A stretch of DNA of 64,000 nucleotides from the NCBI RefSeq assembly GCF_015326965.1, contig NZ_CP017659.1, positions 930,001 through 994,000 on the forward strand, given 5' to 3'. Below, in pieces: positions 6,754 through 15,223 of the stretch (positions within the stretch are counted from its first letter, which is position 1; each line of letters opens with the position of its first letter). Below the pieces are notes generated by a model. It had not been told where the DNA came from. It made no database searches and saw only the letters and a list, made by a program, of their open reading frames with translations. Both the position numbers and the translations under genes were made by a program. This stretch comes from Paenibacillus sp. JZ16 (GTDB lineage Bacteria > Bacillota > Bacilli > Paenibacillales > Paenibacillaceae).

Positions 6754-9585
6754 TTAAAAAGGTCCGGTTATTTTCACCTTGATTTTATTGGATTCAACTG
6801 TTACCCCGTTCAATGTAATTCGAATCGACAACTCGGCTTGCCCCGGATGCTTGGCGATAATCTTTCCTTTGGGGTCGATCACCGCCTTATCCGGACGGCT
6901 GCTCAAATACTCAATGTGAGCGCCGGATAACTCCTTAGTCGTTCTTCCTCTCTCAAGGAAGACTTCGTAGGAATAACCGACCTCATCTCCGGGGTGAAGC
7001 TGGAGCGATTCAGCCTCGAGCTGTACTTTGTCCAGCGGCATGACCAGATTCGGGTCGCTATACTTCATCAGCTCGCTGCCATATTTGAAATAGAAGTTGC
7101 CAAAGTCGTCCTGCGCCAGCTTTTCCGCATTGCTCTCCAACAAGATGGACAGCGATTTGCTTGCTGTGTCAATCTTAAACATCTTGCTCGTATAAGTATG
7201 GTCAGCAACATATCCCGTATAAATGGTACCGTACACATTGCCGTCCGTTCCAATGGTCAATCGAGGATTGCTGTGTGCATAATCTGCTGTAGGAAACATA
7301 TCCTCACTGTAAATAATCTCTTGGCGTTCCGTATCATAGATGAACAGAGCCCCCAGCGCCATTCCCCATATGTTACCGTCCGGGCCCCATATCAAAGAGG
7401 TTACTGCTTTTTTGCCCGGAACAGGTACCTGTTCCAGCTCTACTCGGCCTGATGCTGTATCGTAAATGGCAAGTTTCCCCTCTCCGCCGGTCATCGCGCC
7501 GGTGGCCATAAACAGCTTTCCATTTTGGTAAAGCAACGAATTGATCGAATGACCGGATATAATGTCGCGCTTCACATCAAACTTTCCGGTAACAGGATTG
7601 TAGACGGTAAGTGCCCCGCCTGTTTTGCCTGCAATTGGATAGGAACCGATGTATAACAGGTTTTCTTCCTCGACCCCGAGCATGGCTACGGGCCGGTCTT
7701 GCTCCGAACCCAACTGACCAAGCCGCAGCGGGTTATTCGGTTCTGATGGGTCCGTCCGGTTCCAAGGTTTGGCTGGATCGTATTCAAAGAGGGTCGCTCT
7801 AGGATAAACGCCGAGATACATCTTTCCGTTCAATGAACCGAACCCTTCGACTTGACCGATTTGAGGATAATGCTTGGTCTCGTTACGGGTCGGCGAGTAA
7901 ATTCCCATTCCCCCGCCTGAAATGAAGCCCGAAGACAGAATCTGCCCGTCTGTGCTCTTCCCGATATTAAACAATTCCACAAACTGTGCCGGAAACGGAA
8001 GCTCCGGCGTCTCAATCAAACCGGTTTCCAGATTGTAATAAAATGCCCTGCCGCTATTTCCGGCCAATCCGACCAAGGTCCAGCCCGGATACTTTGCCTG
8101 ATCCAGCTGAACATAACCAAAAGCGACGCCTGCTCCTTTGACATCCACGCCCAGCGAGCCGTAAACCCCCGTATTCACATCATACGAATAAAGCGACCAC
8201 TGCTGCCCGCCTCCCGGGAGAGTCTCATAATAGGTGTAGAACACCGTTTTGCCGTCTGGCGATATTGGTGAGAATCCCCGGGCATTATAGGCCGTATTTT
8301 TATTTACGATCCAGCTGGAGGTATCGGGATCATAGACACACATAACGGGTCCTGGATCCACGCGCACGAAAAGTTTGCCCCCTGCATACCGGAGATCATA
8401 AACCGAAGTCATGCCGTTAAATTCAGGCGGATGAAGCGCGGTGGATGTTCCGCTTGCGAGATCGTATTGATAAAGCTTGGCGACATCGGCTCCCCCCACA
8501 TAGATCACTTGACGATCGGAATCGTAAGCAAGGCTTCGGATATGAGACTCTTTCGAAGAAGTCTTGAAGGATTTAAGGATTCTGGTCTGGTCGGATGCGG
8601 GATCATATTCAAACAGCGATTGGGAATATCCTGTTCCGCCATACACTTTGCCATCTTCCCCGGCTACAAGCGTCCAGATCACGGTATCGGTAGGAACCGG
8701 TTTGCCGATCGTCCGCAACGTATCCTCTGCCGGATCATATTGAAACAACGTCCCGTTCGGCGTACTGCCGATGTATACCTTTCCGTCGGAGGCTGTCACA
8801 ATCGCCCAAGCTGCCGATACGTTGCTTCCGTCAAGCGCAACCAGTGGATGAGTGGATTTCACTTCTTTCGAAGCAACATCCATTACGATGAATTGTGCCG
8901 GATCACCCTGTGCGACCGTAAACAAAGCATCCTGACCATTCTTGTCTTTACCGAAGGCTGCCGTCATCAGGGTTAGACTCGACGATTGCGGTCCCAAATT
9001 CGTTAAGTACGGTGAGGACGCATGCGTTTGCAATGTGACGCTGTCAACGAAATACCTGCCGGTTTGATCGCCATTAAACTTGAAGGCGACTTTGACCTCT
9101 GCAGCATTTTTAGGTGCCGCAGCAGCCACTCTTAAACTCTGCCATTGGACCGATGGTTCATCGACCAGGCCGCTCACCATGGAGACAAGCTTTCCGTCTG
9201 CATCATAAAACCTGAGGTCTGCTTTGCCGCCTTGACCTTCATCCGAGAGCACACTTGCTGTCATGATGACATTGCCGAATGGCTGGACGGCGTATGCATC
9301 GCTGACCGCTCCGGAGCCTGCATCGGGCGACAGGCGTTCCACCTGAAGACTTCGTTTCCCATCTGCGTACACGGACTCACTTACGGTAATGGCAGCTCTG
9401 TCTTCATCGGGCTGCCAGCCCGGCAAACGTCCATTTACTTCAGAATCCTCGAAGCCGCCGTTGATCATAACGTTGGTCAATTCTTCATCTGCGGCATACG
9501 TGATCGGCATGGCCCACGGGATAATTGCGAACATCATGATGACCGTTAGGACTGCGGCAATCCGACTCTTCCACATTCTTCTCAC
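6754..9585 (-). CDS. secreted beta-propeller protein with N-terminal carbohydrate-binding-like domain
   Basis: The protein has a signal peptide (hydrophobic core LTVIMMFAIIPWAMPI, cleavage near residue 32). It is followed by a jelly-roll domain of about 155 residues that begins NVMINGGFEDSEVNGRLPGW, typical of CBM4/9/22-like modules. From about residue 200 to 845 there are many repeated blades with patterns such as GKVYIGSTPNGTLFQYDP and GKVYGGTGYSQSLFEYDP. The last 85 residues resemble a bacterial Ig-like domain. No catalytic motif is evident. The start is a GTG with GGGGAGA six bases upstream. The gene is alone between terminators with a cre-like site in its leader, so a role in binding or cleaving an extracellular glycan is likely but unproven. 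Confidence 0.75.
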   Translation of the reverse strand: MRRMWKSRIAAVLTVIMMFAIIPWAMPITYAADEELTNVMINGGFEDSEVNGRLPGWQPDEDRAAITVSESVYADGKRSLQVERLSPDAGSGAVSDAYAVQPFGNVIMTASVLSDEGQGGKADLRFYDADGKLVSMVSGLVDEPSVQWQSLRVAAAAPKNAAEVKVAFKFNGDQTGRYFVDSVTLQTHASSPYLTNLGPQSSSLTLMTAAFGKDKNGQDALFTVAQGDPAQFIVMDVASKEVKSTHPLVALDGSNVSAAWAIVTASDGKVYIGSTPNGTLFQYDPAEDTLRTIGKPVPTDTVIWTLVAGEDGKVYGGTGYSQSLFEYDPASDQTRILKSFKTSSKESHIRSLAYDSDRQVIYVGGADVAKLYQYDLASGTSTALHPPEFNGMTSVYDLRYAGGKLFVRVDPGPVMCVYDPDTSSWIVNKNTAYNARGFSPISPDGKTVFYTYYETLPGGGQQWSLYSYDVNTGVYGSLGVDVKGAGVAFGYVQLDQAKYPGWTLVGLAGNSGRAFYYNLETGLIETPELPFPAQFVELFNIGKSTDGQILSSGFISGGGMGIYSPTRNETKHYPQIGQVEGFGSLNGKMYLGVYPRATLFEYDPAKPWNRTDPSEPNNPLRLGQLGSEQDRPVAMLGVEEENLLYIGSYPIAGKTGGALTVYNPVTGKFDVKRDIISGHSINSLLYQNGKLFMATGAMTGGEGKLAIYDTASGRVELEQVPVPGKKAVTSLIWGPDGNIWGMALGALFIYDTERQEIIYSEDMFPTADYAHSNPRLTIGTDGNVYGTIYTGYVADHTYTSKMFKIDTASKSLSILLESNAEKLAQDDFGNFYFKYGSELMKYSDPNLVMPLDKVQLEAESLQLHPGDEVGYSYEVFLERGRTTKELSGAHIEYLSSRPDKAVIDPKGKIIAKHPGQAELSIRITLNGVTVESNKIKVKITGPF

Positions 9586-9623
9586 TAAACTCTCCCCTTT
9601 ACGAATAAATTTTTTTCACATTT

Positions 9624-9637
9624 AGTAAACGCTTTCA
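9624..9637 (-). promoter_or_regulatory. cre-like CcpA site
   Basis: TGAAAGCGTTTACT matches 13 of 14 positions of TGWAANCGNTNWCA. It lies about 40 bases upstream of the GTG start of the propeller protein, so CcpA bound here would act as a roadblock and repress the gene in the presence of preferred sugars. Confidence 0.6.
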
Positions 9638-9667
9638 ATACGATCTCATCTTATCATATCCCTTTAT

Positions 9668-9677
9668 TTGTATACAA
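9668..9677. promoter_or_regulatory. palindrome TTGTATACAA, possible operator
   Basis: This perfect ten-base palindrome lies upstream of the propeller gene. Its TTGTA...TACAA form recalls AraR-type GntR operators. No copy was seen near either GntR/LacI gene of this window, so the binding protein is unknown. Confidence 0.3.
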
Positions 9678-9892
9678 GTAAAATACATGTAAATAACATG
9701 TGGACTCACTAGTCCCTTATGAGATTTAGACATGTTATCATGGTGGTTCCTGCTTCTGATTGCAATATGGATATGCTCTGGCGGCAGCGGTCGAGCTGAG
9801 CCTGACCGACAGCAGCGTCAAAATACGGTTGGCAGCCGTTCATGGTCTAACGCCAGTCGGCTCCGTCCCTGGTGCCGTCATGAATTGAATAC

Positions 9893-9919
9893 AAAAACAG
9901 CCGGGAATAACCCCGGCTG
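9893..9919 (-). terminator. intrinsic terminator of the glycan operon
   Basis: On the minus strand CAGCCGGGG pairs with CCCGGCTG around a short loop and is followed by TTTTTG. It lies about 100 bases after the methyltransferase stop codon. Confidence 0.85.
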
Positions 9920-10015
9920 CTGCATTTGCTGGACACCCCAACCATTATTGTCTCTACGCCTGTTGATGGAAATGAATGCCTAATGCAAACATTTGTTATT
10001 CCATCGAAACCCTTA

Positions 10016-10576
10016 TCACTCCGAAGAAAATAAATACGTTGAAAAATCCCGGTTAATATAGTCTTTAAAATGCCTTTTGGCTTTAACGGGGAAAGCATCA
10101 AGCTCCTCGGTAGTCCAGATGCTGCGGTGGGTCTCGAATTCATTGCCGTACACCGTGCCTTGCGGCCATTCCGATCCGATGGGAATGTTAAGCAGAACGT
10201 GCTTGCCTCTAGCAATGCTGGCATTCAACAGGGTAAGCGCCTTATCCTTATCGAAATGCTCCAGAACATCGCCCATAATCATGACGTCATATTCTCCGGG
10301 CGAAGTTGACGGAATAAATTCAAAAGCATCAGCGATGTGAATTTTATCGTAGAAATACGCATGGTAACGGTCAATGTTTTTGGGGAATATTTCAATTCCC
10401 TCCACCCTTACCTTCCAATCCTTACGAAATACCCGCCCTGACCACACATCGAGGAATTCGCGGCATAACATGCCCCAGCGGCCAAATCCAACGCCGACAT
10501 CAAGTACCGAGGACGGCGATATCTGCCGGAGCAGTTCCACGCAATACGAAATATTTTGCCAATTGGATGTCCCCAT
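10016..10576 (-). CDS. class I SAM-dependent methyltransferase
   Basis: Residues about 20-31 (SVLDVGVGFGRWG) are the SAM-binding motif I, followed by VEGIEIFP (motif II) and YDVMIMGDVLEHF (motif IV). The protein is a compact single-domain enzyme of about 186 residues, of the type found in glycan clusters for methylating sugars or glycan ends. The ATG at 10576 is chosen because GGGGTGG lies 10 bases upstream and the previous small frame ends there. The frame is open upstream to 10621, but that stretch overlaps the small ORF. It is the last gene of the glycosyltransferase operon. The acceptor is unknown. Confidence 0.82.
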   Translation of the reverse strand: MGTSNWQNISYCVELLRQISPSSVLDVGVGFGRWGMLCREFLDVWSGRVFRKDWKVRVEGIEIFPKNIDRYHAYFYDKIHIADAFEFIPSTSPGEYDVMIMGDVLEHFDKDKALTLLNASIARGKHVLLNIPIGSEWPQGTVYGNEFETHRSIWTTEELDAFPVKAKRHFKDYINRDFSTYLFSSE

Positions 10577-10583
10577 ATTGTTC

Positions 10584-10793
10584 TTACCACCCCACTTCTC
10601 GTTGAGGCGATGGTTCATCATTCATCATGAGATTGATGATGCGAAAATCTGGAATGGCGTACTCTTGAGGAAGTTTGGCGGCAATCTGATCCCATACCTG
10701 TCGGTTGACAACTATATGCGGCTGGGAAAGCTGGGTTAAAAACAACCCGTTGTATCTATCCCCGGGAACGTGATGCATGTTCATAACAAACAC
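10584..10793 (-). CDS. small hypothetical protein (69 residues) in the glycan operon
   Basis: I do not recognise this protein. It reads MFVMNMHHVPGDRYNG and continues through QPHIVVNRQVWDQIAAKL to a short polar end. The ATG is preceded by GGCGGTG at six bases, it begins 13 bases after the GT4 stop codon, and it ends 8 bases before the methyltransferase ATG. This fills an otherwise empty operon gap and is the main support. It has no signal peptide or membrane segment. It could be a small enzyme subunit or a fragment of a larger gene. Confidence 0.5.
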   Translation of the reverse strand: MFVMNMHHVPGDRYNGLFLTQLSQPHIVVNRQVWDQIAAKLPQEYAIPDFRIINLMMNDEPSPQREVGW

Positions 10794-10805
10794 CGCCTTT
10801 TTAAA

Positions 10806-12038
10806 TTAGGATTGTTTTTTTAGAGACAACTGCTCCGAATAAACCCCTGTCAAATGTTTGATCATCGTATGAAGTGACCGGTTTTTTAAGGCCCACTCCA
10901 GCGCATTGTCCCCAAGCCTGCGCCGGAAGGAAGGATCCGACAGCAGCTGACCCAAATGCAGATAAAGTACATGCGCGTCTCCCGGAGGAGACAGCAATCC
11001 GTCAACATTATGCCGTACCGCTTCTTTTAATCCGCCTGCACTGGATGATACGATGGGCAGACCTGCTAACTGAGCTTCCATAACGGAGTAGGACAGGGTT
11101 TCCATCAAACTGGGCATTGCGAAAATTTCGGCCTGACTCAGCAAATAGGGGACGTCCTCCCGGCTTCCGAGGAAACGAACCGCCGACTGAATACCCATCT
11201 GGCGACATAACTCCTCGTATTCATATCGTTTATCACCGTCTCCGACCAACCAGCATTCCCAATCCTGGCGGTCCACGTGCAGCCTGCACAAGGCATTCAA
11301 CAAGACGTGAATCCCCTTCTCGTAGCTAAGACGCGATGTGCTGATGATCACGGTTTTATCCTTGGGCTTCATGATCGGATTTCCGGAAACCTTACGCATG
11401 CTGCTTTGAAAAAAAGGGATGTCGAGGGCGTAAGGAATAAGGACAATTCGATCGGAAGGAGCCCTAAATTGATGGACCATCACTTCTTTAAGCCATTCGG
11501 AAGCAAGAAGGACTTTATCGCTTACCGAACTTCCCAAGTATTCCATAGATTTATAGTATTTCCAGACCAAGGAGCTAGTGGGGTCTTCCGAAGAAGTTTT
11601 GTTGTTCTCAAGCATATCCCGTACTGTAAGAGCTGCAGAAGCGTGAATGGAGGTCACTAACGGTATTTGTCCTGGTTTTATGCGTTTTATGGCAGCGGCG
11701 GCAAGAACGTCTTGCGCGTGTATGATATCGTATTGATCAAGACCGATAAAGGCGAGTGATAACTCCATGCAATACCTGTCGGTCTCCGCTTCCCTGACCC
11801 AGGGATGCTCCGCAATCAAAGGCGCGGTGGCAGGGGTTATCTTGTAATCGAACATTTCCTTGAAATGAACCTTCGGAACCTCCTGATTACTGTTGAAAAT
11901 ATAAAACCGATCCAGTCCGTTCCCAAAAAGATCCACCTGATGTCCCTCTCGTTCAAGCCCCTGCTTCACCTGCAACATATATTTCCATAATCCACCGACG
12001 TACGGGATTTGAAAAAAGGTAGCCAGCAAGATTTTCAA
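10806..12038 (-). CDS. family GT4 glycosyltransferase
   Basis: The protein is a GT-B fold retaining glycosyltransferase that moves a sugar from a nucleotide donor. The N-terminal domain starts KILLATFFQIPYVGGLWKYM. The donor domain shows SRLSYEKGIHVLLNAL, LVGDGDKRYEYE, VRFLGSREDVPYLLSQAEIFAMPSL in order, and the EX7E signature within ETLSYSVMEAQLAG. AGGAGG ends 9 bases before a TTG at 12038, while the GTG at 12047 touches it, so TTG is the likely start. The TTG overlaps the TGA of the preceding GT2 gene, so the two are translationally coupled. There are no membrane segments, so it acts at the cytoplasmic face. Confidence 0.88.
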   Translation of the reverse strand: MKILLATFFQIPYVGGLWKYMLQVKQGLEREGHQVDLFGNGLDRFYIFNSNQEVPKVHFKEMFDYKITPATAPLIAEHPWVREAETDRYCMELSLAFIGLDQYDIIHAQDVLAAAAIKRIKPGQIPLVTSIHASAALTVRDMLENNKTSSEDPTSSLVWKYYKSMEYLGSSVSDKVLLASEWLKEVMVHQFRAPSDRIVLIPYALDIPFFQSSMRKVSGNPIMKPKDKTVIISTSRLSYEKGIHVLLNALCRLHVDRQDWECWLVGDGDKRYEYEELCRQMGIQSAVRFLGSREDVPYLLSQAEIFAMPSLMETLSYSVMEAQLAGLPIVSSSAGGLKEAVRHNVDGLLSPPGDAHVLYLHLGQLLSDPSFRRRLGDNALEWALKNRSLHTMIKHLTGVYSEQLSLKKQS

Positions 12039-12766
12039 GGCTGCCACCCTCCTGTCAGTAATACCTGTCTCCGCTGCTCCAGTCTGTCGCCGTATATGGC
12101 CTGAAGGGTCCCGATTTCCCGCTTAAGGGCGTCTCTGTGCTTTAAGGTTCCCATGTTCGGATGATATCGGTAATGCAGAAGAATATCATGCAAATAATGA
12201 AATTCGTACCCGGCGAGCACGACCCGGCACCACATGTCGTAGTCCTGCGTGTATTTAATCTCTTCATTGAACATGCCGACATGTTCAAGGAGCTGCCGCT
12301 TCATCATGATGGTACAGCCATTAATTGGACATTCCCTCTTCAATCGATCAAGCAGCTCCAGATTCGAAGTAAACGAAAAATTCGGGGCTTCCATGAGCAC
12401 TAAGTTCCGATCGTTGACGAAGTTGAAGTTTGTACTGCTGATCCATGCCCCACGTTCCAGCATAAACGACATTTGTCTTGCTGTTTTGTTGGGAAGATAA
12501 AAGTCGTCCGAACTGAGCCAAGCAATATAATCCCCTTTAGCTTCTCGAATACCGGCGTTAAGGGCGGAAGCCGTTCCCCCGTTGATCTTTCGGATATACC
12601 GGATGCGGTCAACATAAGGATTCAGGAGATCCATATGTTCGGTAGACCCGTCATCGACCACAATGACCTCTATCTCGGGATAGGTTTGCGCCAAAGCACT
12701 CTCTACGGCCTGTTGAACATAAAGACAGTTGTAGAAAGGGATAATAACCGTTACCTTCGGTATCAT
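12035..12766 (-). CDS. family GT2 glycosyltransferase
   Basis: This is an inverting GT-A fold enzyme. It begins VTVIIPFYNCLYVQQAVESAL, has VIVVDDGST for nucleotide binding, AWLSSDDFYLPNK with the metal-binding acidic pair, and YTQDYDMWCRVVLAG with the catalytic acidic region. At 243 residues it is a single catalytic domain without membrane anchor. It starts 35 bases after the end of the repeat-protein gene and overlaps the next GT4 gene. The pair probably builds a short oligosaccharide on a surface or spore glycoprotein or lipid; this is inference from gene order only. Confidence 0.88.
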   Translation of the reverse strand: MIPKVTVIIPFYNCLYVQQAVESALAQTYPEIEVIVVDDGSTEHMDLLNPYVDRIRYIRKINGGTASALNAGIREAKGDYIAWLSSDDFYLPNKTARQMSFMLERGAWISSTNFNFVNDRNLVLMEAPNFSFTSNLELLDRLKRECPINGCTIMMKRQLLEHVGMFNEEIKYTQDYDMWCRVVLAGYEFHYLHDILLHYRYHPNMGTLKHRDALKREIGTLQAIYGDRLEQRRQVLLTGGWQP

Positions 12767-12801
12767 GTTATCTTAACCTCCTACCCGCGTATTGACCCCG
12801 G

Positions 12802-13442
12802 TTAGGAAAGTACCGGTTTTCCTATCGGACTTTTTATAAATTCATTTTGGGTTAAATAGATCAGCTGATGTACGCTCCATTGAAAGAAGGAAAAAACGGA
12901 GGGACCTTCCACTTTTCGCAGCGTTCGTCGTTCGCCGTAATAAATATGACCGCTCGGGGAGCTGTACAGGCGTCCGTTAAGCACCGGGTACTGAAGAAAA
13001 AAGAGGCGTCGATGGTGTGTCCAATCTGCAAAGATTGAACCAAGGAATCTGGGACATGCACGATTTCGTCCATTTGACACCGCAAACGTTGGAAGACTTC
13101 TCCAGACTGGATCGGGAATAAACAATTGTCCATCCACAAAAAGATCCCGGATCCACCCCCCTTTACGAATAGCGTCGCCGGGGCGCACTTCGCCCACTGT
13201 CCCGTAACCGTCACGCCTTCTCCAAGGGGATACAGGTTAAGCAGCATATCCTCAAGCGGTATGATTTTCCTGGCCATCAGTTTGTAAAAATAAAAAGAGT
13301 CGATATCCATAATGGGCCGTTTTTGGCCGTGTTCAATCAAAAATACAGCCGAGCCCGAATCGTGGACAAGCGTTCCATCCGGGATCTTGGTAATCATGTT
13401 CTGGACATGGTTATTGTAGATAACAATCCCTCCCTTCACCAA
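12802..13442 (-). pseudogene. three-repeat protein of the glycan operon, split by a frameshift
   Basis: The upstream frame (13442 down to about 13000) contains two repeats of about 60 residues: DGTLVHDSGSAVFLIEHGQKRPI through the EDMLLNLYPLGEGV end, and TLFVKGGGSGIFLWMDNCLFPI through DSLVQSLQIG. A third repeat, NGRLYSSPSGHIYYGERRTL through FIKSPIGKPV, lies in another frame that ends at 12802. Switching frames at a run of six T (minus strand, 12997-13002) by adding one T joins them into a continuous protein of about 213 residues. The uncorrected upstream frame would end at 12861 after unrelated residues. It heads the operon. The repeats resemble KRPI-type surface modules; function is unknown. 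Confidence 0.6.
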
Positions 13443-13500
13443 GCTTTAATAATATACTCTTTGTCTTAGCGGCCTGAGCCGACGCGTGACTATATCTTCA

Positions 13501-13540
13501 AAAAAAGACTCTTTGCAAGAGTGACTTGCAAGAGTCTTTT
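13501..13540 (-). terminator. long terminator-like hairpin before the glycan operon
   Basis: AAAAGACTCTTGCAAG pairs with its complement through one bulged base, and on the minus strand it ends in TTTTTTG. It is the second hairpin downstream of the hydrolase gene and lies 60 bases before the glycan operon, so it could act as a backup terminator or an attenuator. Confidence 0.6.
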
Positions 13541-13595
13541 CCTTTCAGGAAATCGCATCCATGAAAAGTTATTCGTCTAGACTCAGGACACAAAC

Positions 13596-13640
13596 TTGTA
13601 CCGAAAAAACAAAAAAGCCGCTAAAATAGCGACTTTCAAT
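13596..13640 (-). repeat. dispersed terminator-type repeat, copy 1
   Basis: The 30-base core (13611-13640) contains AAAAAAGCCGCT, AATAGCG and CTTTCAAT. It is repeated at 17196-17225 and 62565-62594. On the minus strand it is a GTCGCTA...TAGCGGC hairpin followed by TTTTTTG, so it ends transcription of the hydrolase gene. The flank beginning TTGTACCG is shared with the copy at 62.5 kb. Confidence 0.75.
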
Positions 13641-13711
13641 ATCACAACGCTAATTTCCCCCCACAGTCTCCTATCCGCTATAGCCATATCGGATGTGAAG
13701 CGTTCGGAAAC

Positions 13712-14401
13712 TTACAAATCAAGGAACTTTTTTACGGCAGACAAGAAAGCTGGTAAATTATCATCATGCACAAAGTGCCCAGCATCCTGTATCATTACCA
13801 ACTCGCAATTCGGAATAAGCTCAGAAACTTCCTGCAATTTGTTTTGAGGAATATGACTGGACCCACCGCCTATAATAAGAGTCGGCATGATGATGTCGTT
13901 AAGACGCAGCCACCATTCGGGATTAGGTTCATTAAGTTGCCGTAAAATCGAAGGCACTACCAGCCAATCAAACGGCATAGGATCAGAAGGTTCGGCAGGA
14001 ACTTCGATCGGCTTATCCGGAAAGGGAGGTGGAGTGTCTTCAACGATCAACTTTTCTATCCTCGAAGGATATGTTTCCGAGAAAAGGTAGGATACTGTTC
14101 CCCCCATGGAATGCCCAAGAAGCGTAAATCGTTCCAAATTCATAGCATTTGCAAAATGAAACAAGTCATCGCACATCAGTTCAAAAGTGTATTTACCTAT
14201 TCTTGCGCTCCCACCGTGACCCCGTTGATCTAAAGCTAAAACGCGGTATTTTTCTCCTAATACAACTGCGACTTGATCCCATGATTCTGCGCTTTTTCCC
14301 AGCGCGTGAAGTGCAACAATCGGCGGTGCAGAAGGTTCCCCACTCTCTCGATATTGAAAAGTGCGTCCATTCAATTCAATTTGATTCACACGTGTTTCCA
14401 T
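13712..14401 (-). CDS. alpha/beta-fold hydrolase
   Basis: The enzyme has the classic fold: an oxyanion region PPIVALHALGKSAESW, the ALDQRGHGGS segment, the nucleophile elbow GHSMGG with Ser98, an acid near Asp122 and a catalytic His209 in DAGHFVH. The length of 229 residues is short for the family because the cap domain is small (residues about 125-165). No signal peptide is present, so it is cytoplasmic. It stands alone, ended by the dispersed terminator repeat. The substrate is not predictable; esterase or lactonase activity is typical for close relatives. Confidence 0.85.
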   Translation of the reverse strand: METRVNQIELNGRTFQYRESGEPSAPPIVALHALGKSAESWDQVAVVLGEKYRVLALDQRGHGGSARIGKYTFELMCDDLFHFANAMNLERFTLLGHSMGGTVSYLFSETYPSRIEKLIVEDTPPPFPDKPIEVPAEPSDPMPFDWLVVPSILRQLNEPNPEWWLRLNDIIMPTLIIGGGSSHIPQNKLQEVSELIPNCELVMIQDAGHFVHDDNLPAFLSAVKKFLDL

Positions 14402-14588
14402 CTCTGATCATCCTCAAACCAATCTGGCCCAATAATAGAAGGCGCCTACTGGAATTTTTAGTATTATTTTATTATTGAATGAACCTTTAGTCAATATAAA
14501 AATGAGGACTGCATCATATCAGCTGCATTCCTTGTCATTTTGCTCGTTACCTAAATAAAGCTGTTGTCAGGAACTTGACTGCTTATAA

Positions 14589-14606
14589 CAAAAAAAGGGT
14601 ATCCCT
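14589..14606 (-). terminator. weak terminator after the acetyltransferase
   Basis: On the minus strand GGGATACCC, a small self-complementary stem, is directly followed by TTTTTTTG. It lies about 70 bases after the acetyltransferase stop codon. The stem is short, so strength is uncertain. Confidence 0.4.
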
Positions 14607-14672
14607 CCGTCATCTACTGATGAATTTCGAGACAGCCCCATCTATTTTCATTATTGAGCGTTCGTTTCCCGT

Positions 14673-15200
14673 TTAGTTAATCAAACTTTTTTGCATATAA
14701 ATCACAACTTCTGTTCCAATTCCTTTATTTCCATTTTCGTCAATCTGTTCCCAACTGATTAAAAAATCCCCGTGCCCCCAATCCACATAGCCTAATTTTT
14801 CATAAAGTCGTTTGGCTTCCGGATTATTTATTCCCACCTCTAATCCTATACACGTACAACCCTTTTCTTTTGCTAAACGTTCGGCTTCTTGGATTATGGC
14901 CGTTGCAATACCTTGTCTCCGATATTCATATACTGTTAACCCAGCCTCTAAGAAAGCGCTTTGGATAATATCCACTAATTTAGTTACAGGTTCATCATTA
15001 GGACCACTCCAGCGTAATAAGAAATGGCCAACGGGGGTGTTATGATGCCAAGCGATTAAGTATAGTCCCTCACCTCTCTTTTGTGCAGCATATCGGTTGT
15101 ACTGAAACATAGGATTACCAGGTGATAACTGAGAAACAAGGAAACTCAACTGGGATTCTTCTGCTTCTTTTATTTCCAAACATAATTTGTCTTTATTCAT
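14673..15200 (-). CDS. GNAT-family N-acetyltransferase
   Basis: The acetyl-CoA binding core is visible: AFLEAGLTVYEYRRQGIATAI contains the R/Q-x-x-G-x-G/A motif (RRQGIA), followed by ERLAKEKGCTCIGLEVGINN and AKRLYEKLGYVDWG, which is the usual C-terminal strand and helix. At 175 residues it is a single domain. AGAGGA precedes the ATG. It has no operon partner; the next gene upstream is a broken TPR gene. The acceptor amine is unknown. Confidence 0.85.
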   Translation of the reverse strand: MNKDKLCLEIKEAEESQLSFLVSQLSPGNPMFQYNRYAAQKRGEGLYLIAWHHNTPVGHFLLRWSGPNDEPVTKLVDIIQSAFLEAGLTVYEYRRQGIATAIIQEAERLAKEKGCTCIGLEVGINNPEAKRLYEKLGYVDWGHGDFLISWEQIDENGNKGIGTEVVIYMQKSLIN

Positions 15201-15223
15201 TTCATCTTCCTCTATCCCTATTC

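Larger units (their letters stand above)
9586..10015. other. intergenic region between the propeller gene and the glycan operon
   Basis: It holds the cre-like site (9624-9637), a palindrome TTGTATACAA (9668-9677), a pair of ACATGT hexamers just beyond it, and the terminator of the methyltransferase operon (9893-9919). An 83-codon open frame at 9732-9983 on the plus strand lacks a ribosome binding site and crosses the terminator, so I do not call it a gene. Confidence 0.5.

Noticed and set aside
9732..9983. 83-codon open frame on the plus strand starting with a hydrophobic stretch
   Set aside because: It has no ribosome binding site, crosses the terminator hairpin at 9893-9919 and has an unnatural composition after the first 20 codons.
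12861..12996. Residues after the T run in the first frame of the repeat protein (ending FFPSFNGAYIS) as genuine protein
   Set aside because: The alternative frame over the same bases encodes a third repeat that matches the other two, so this tail is out of frame.
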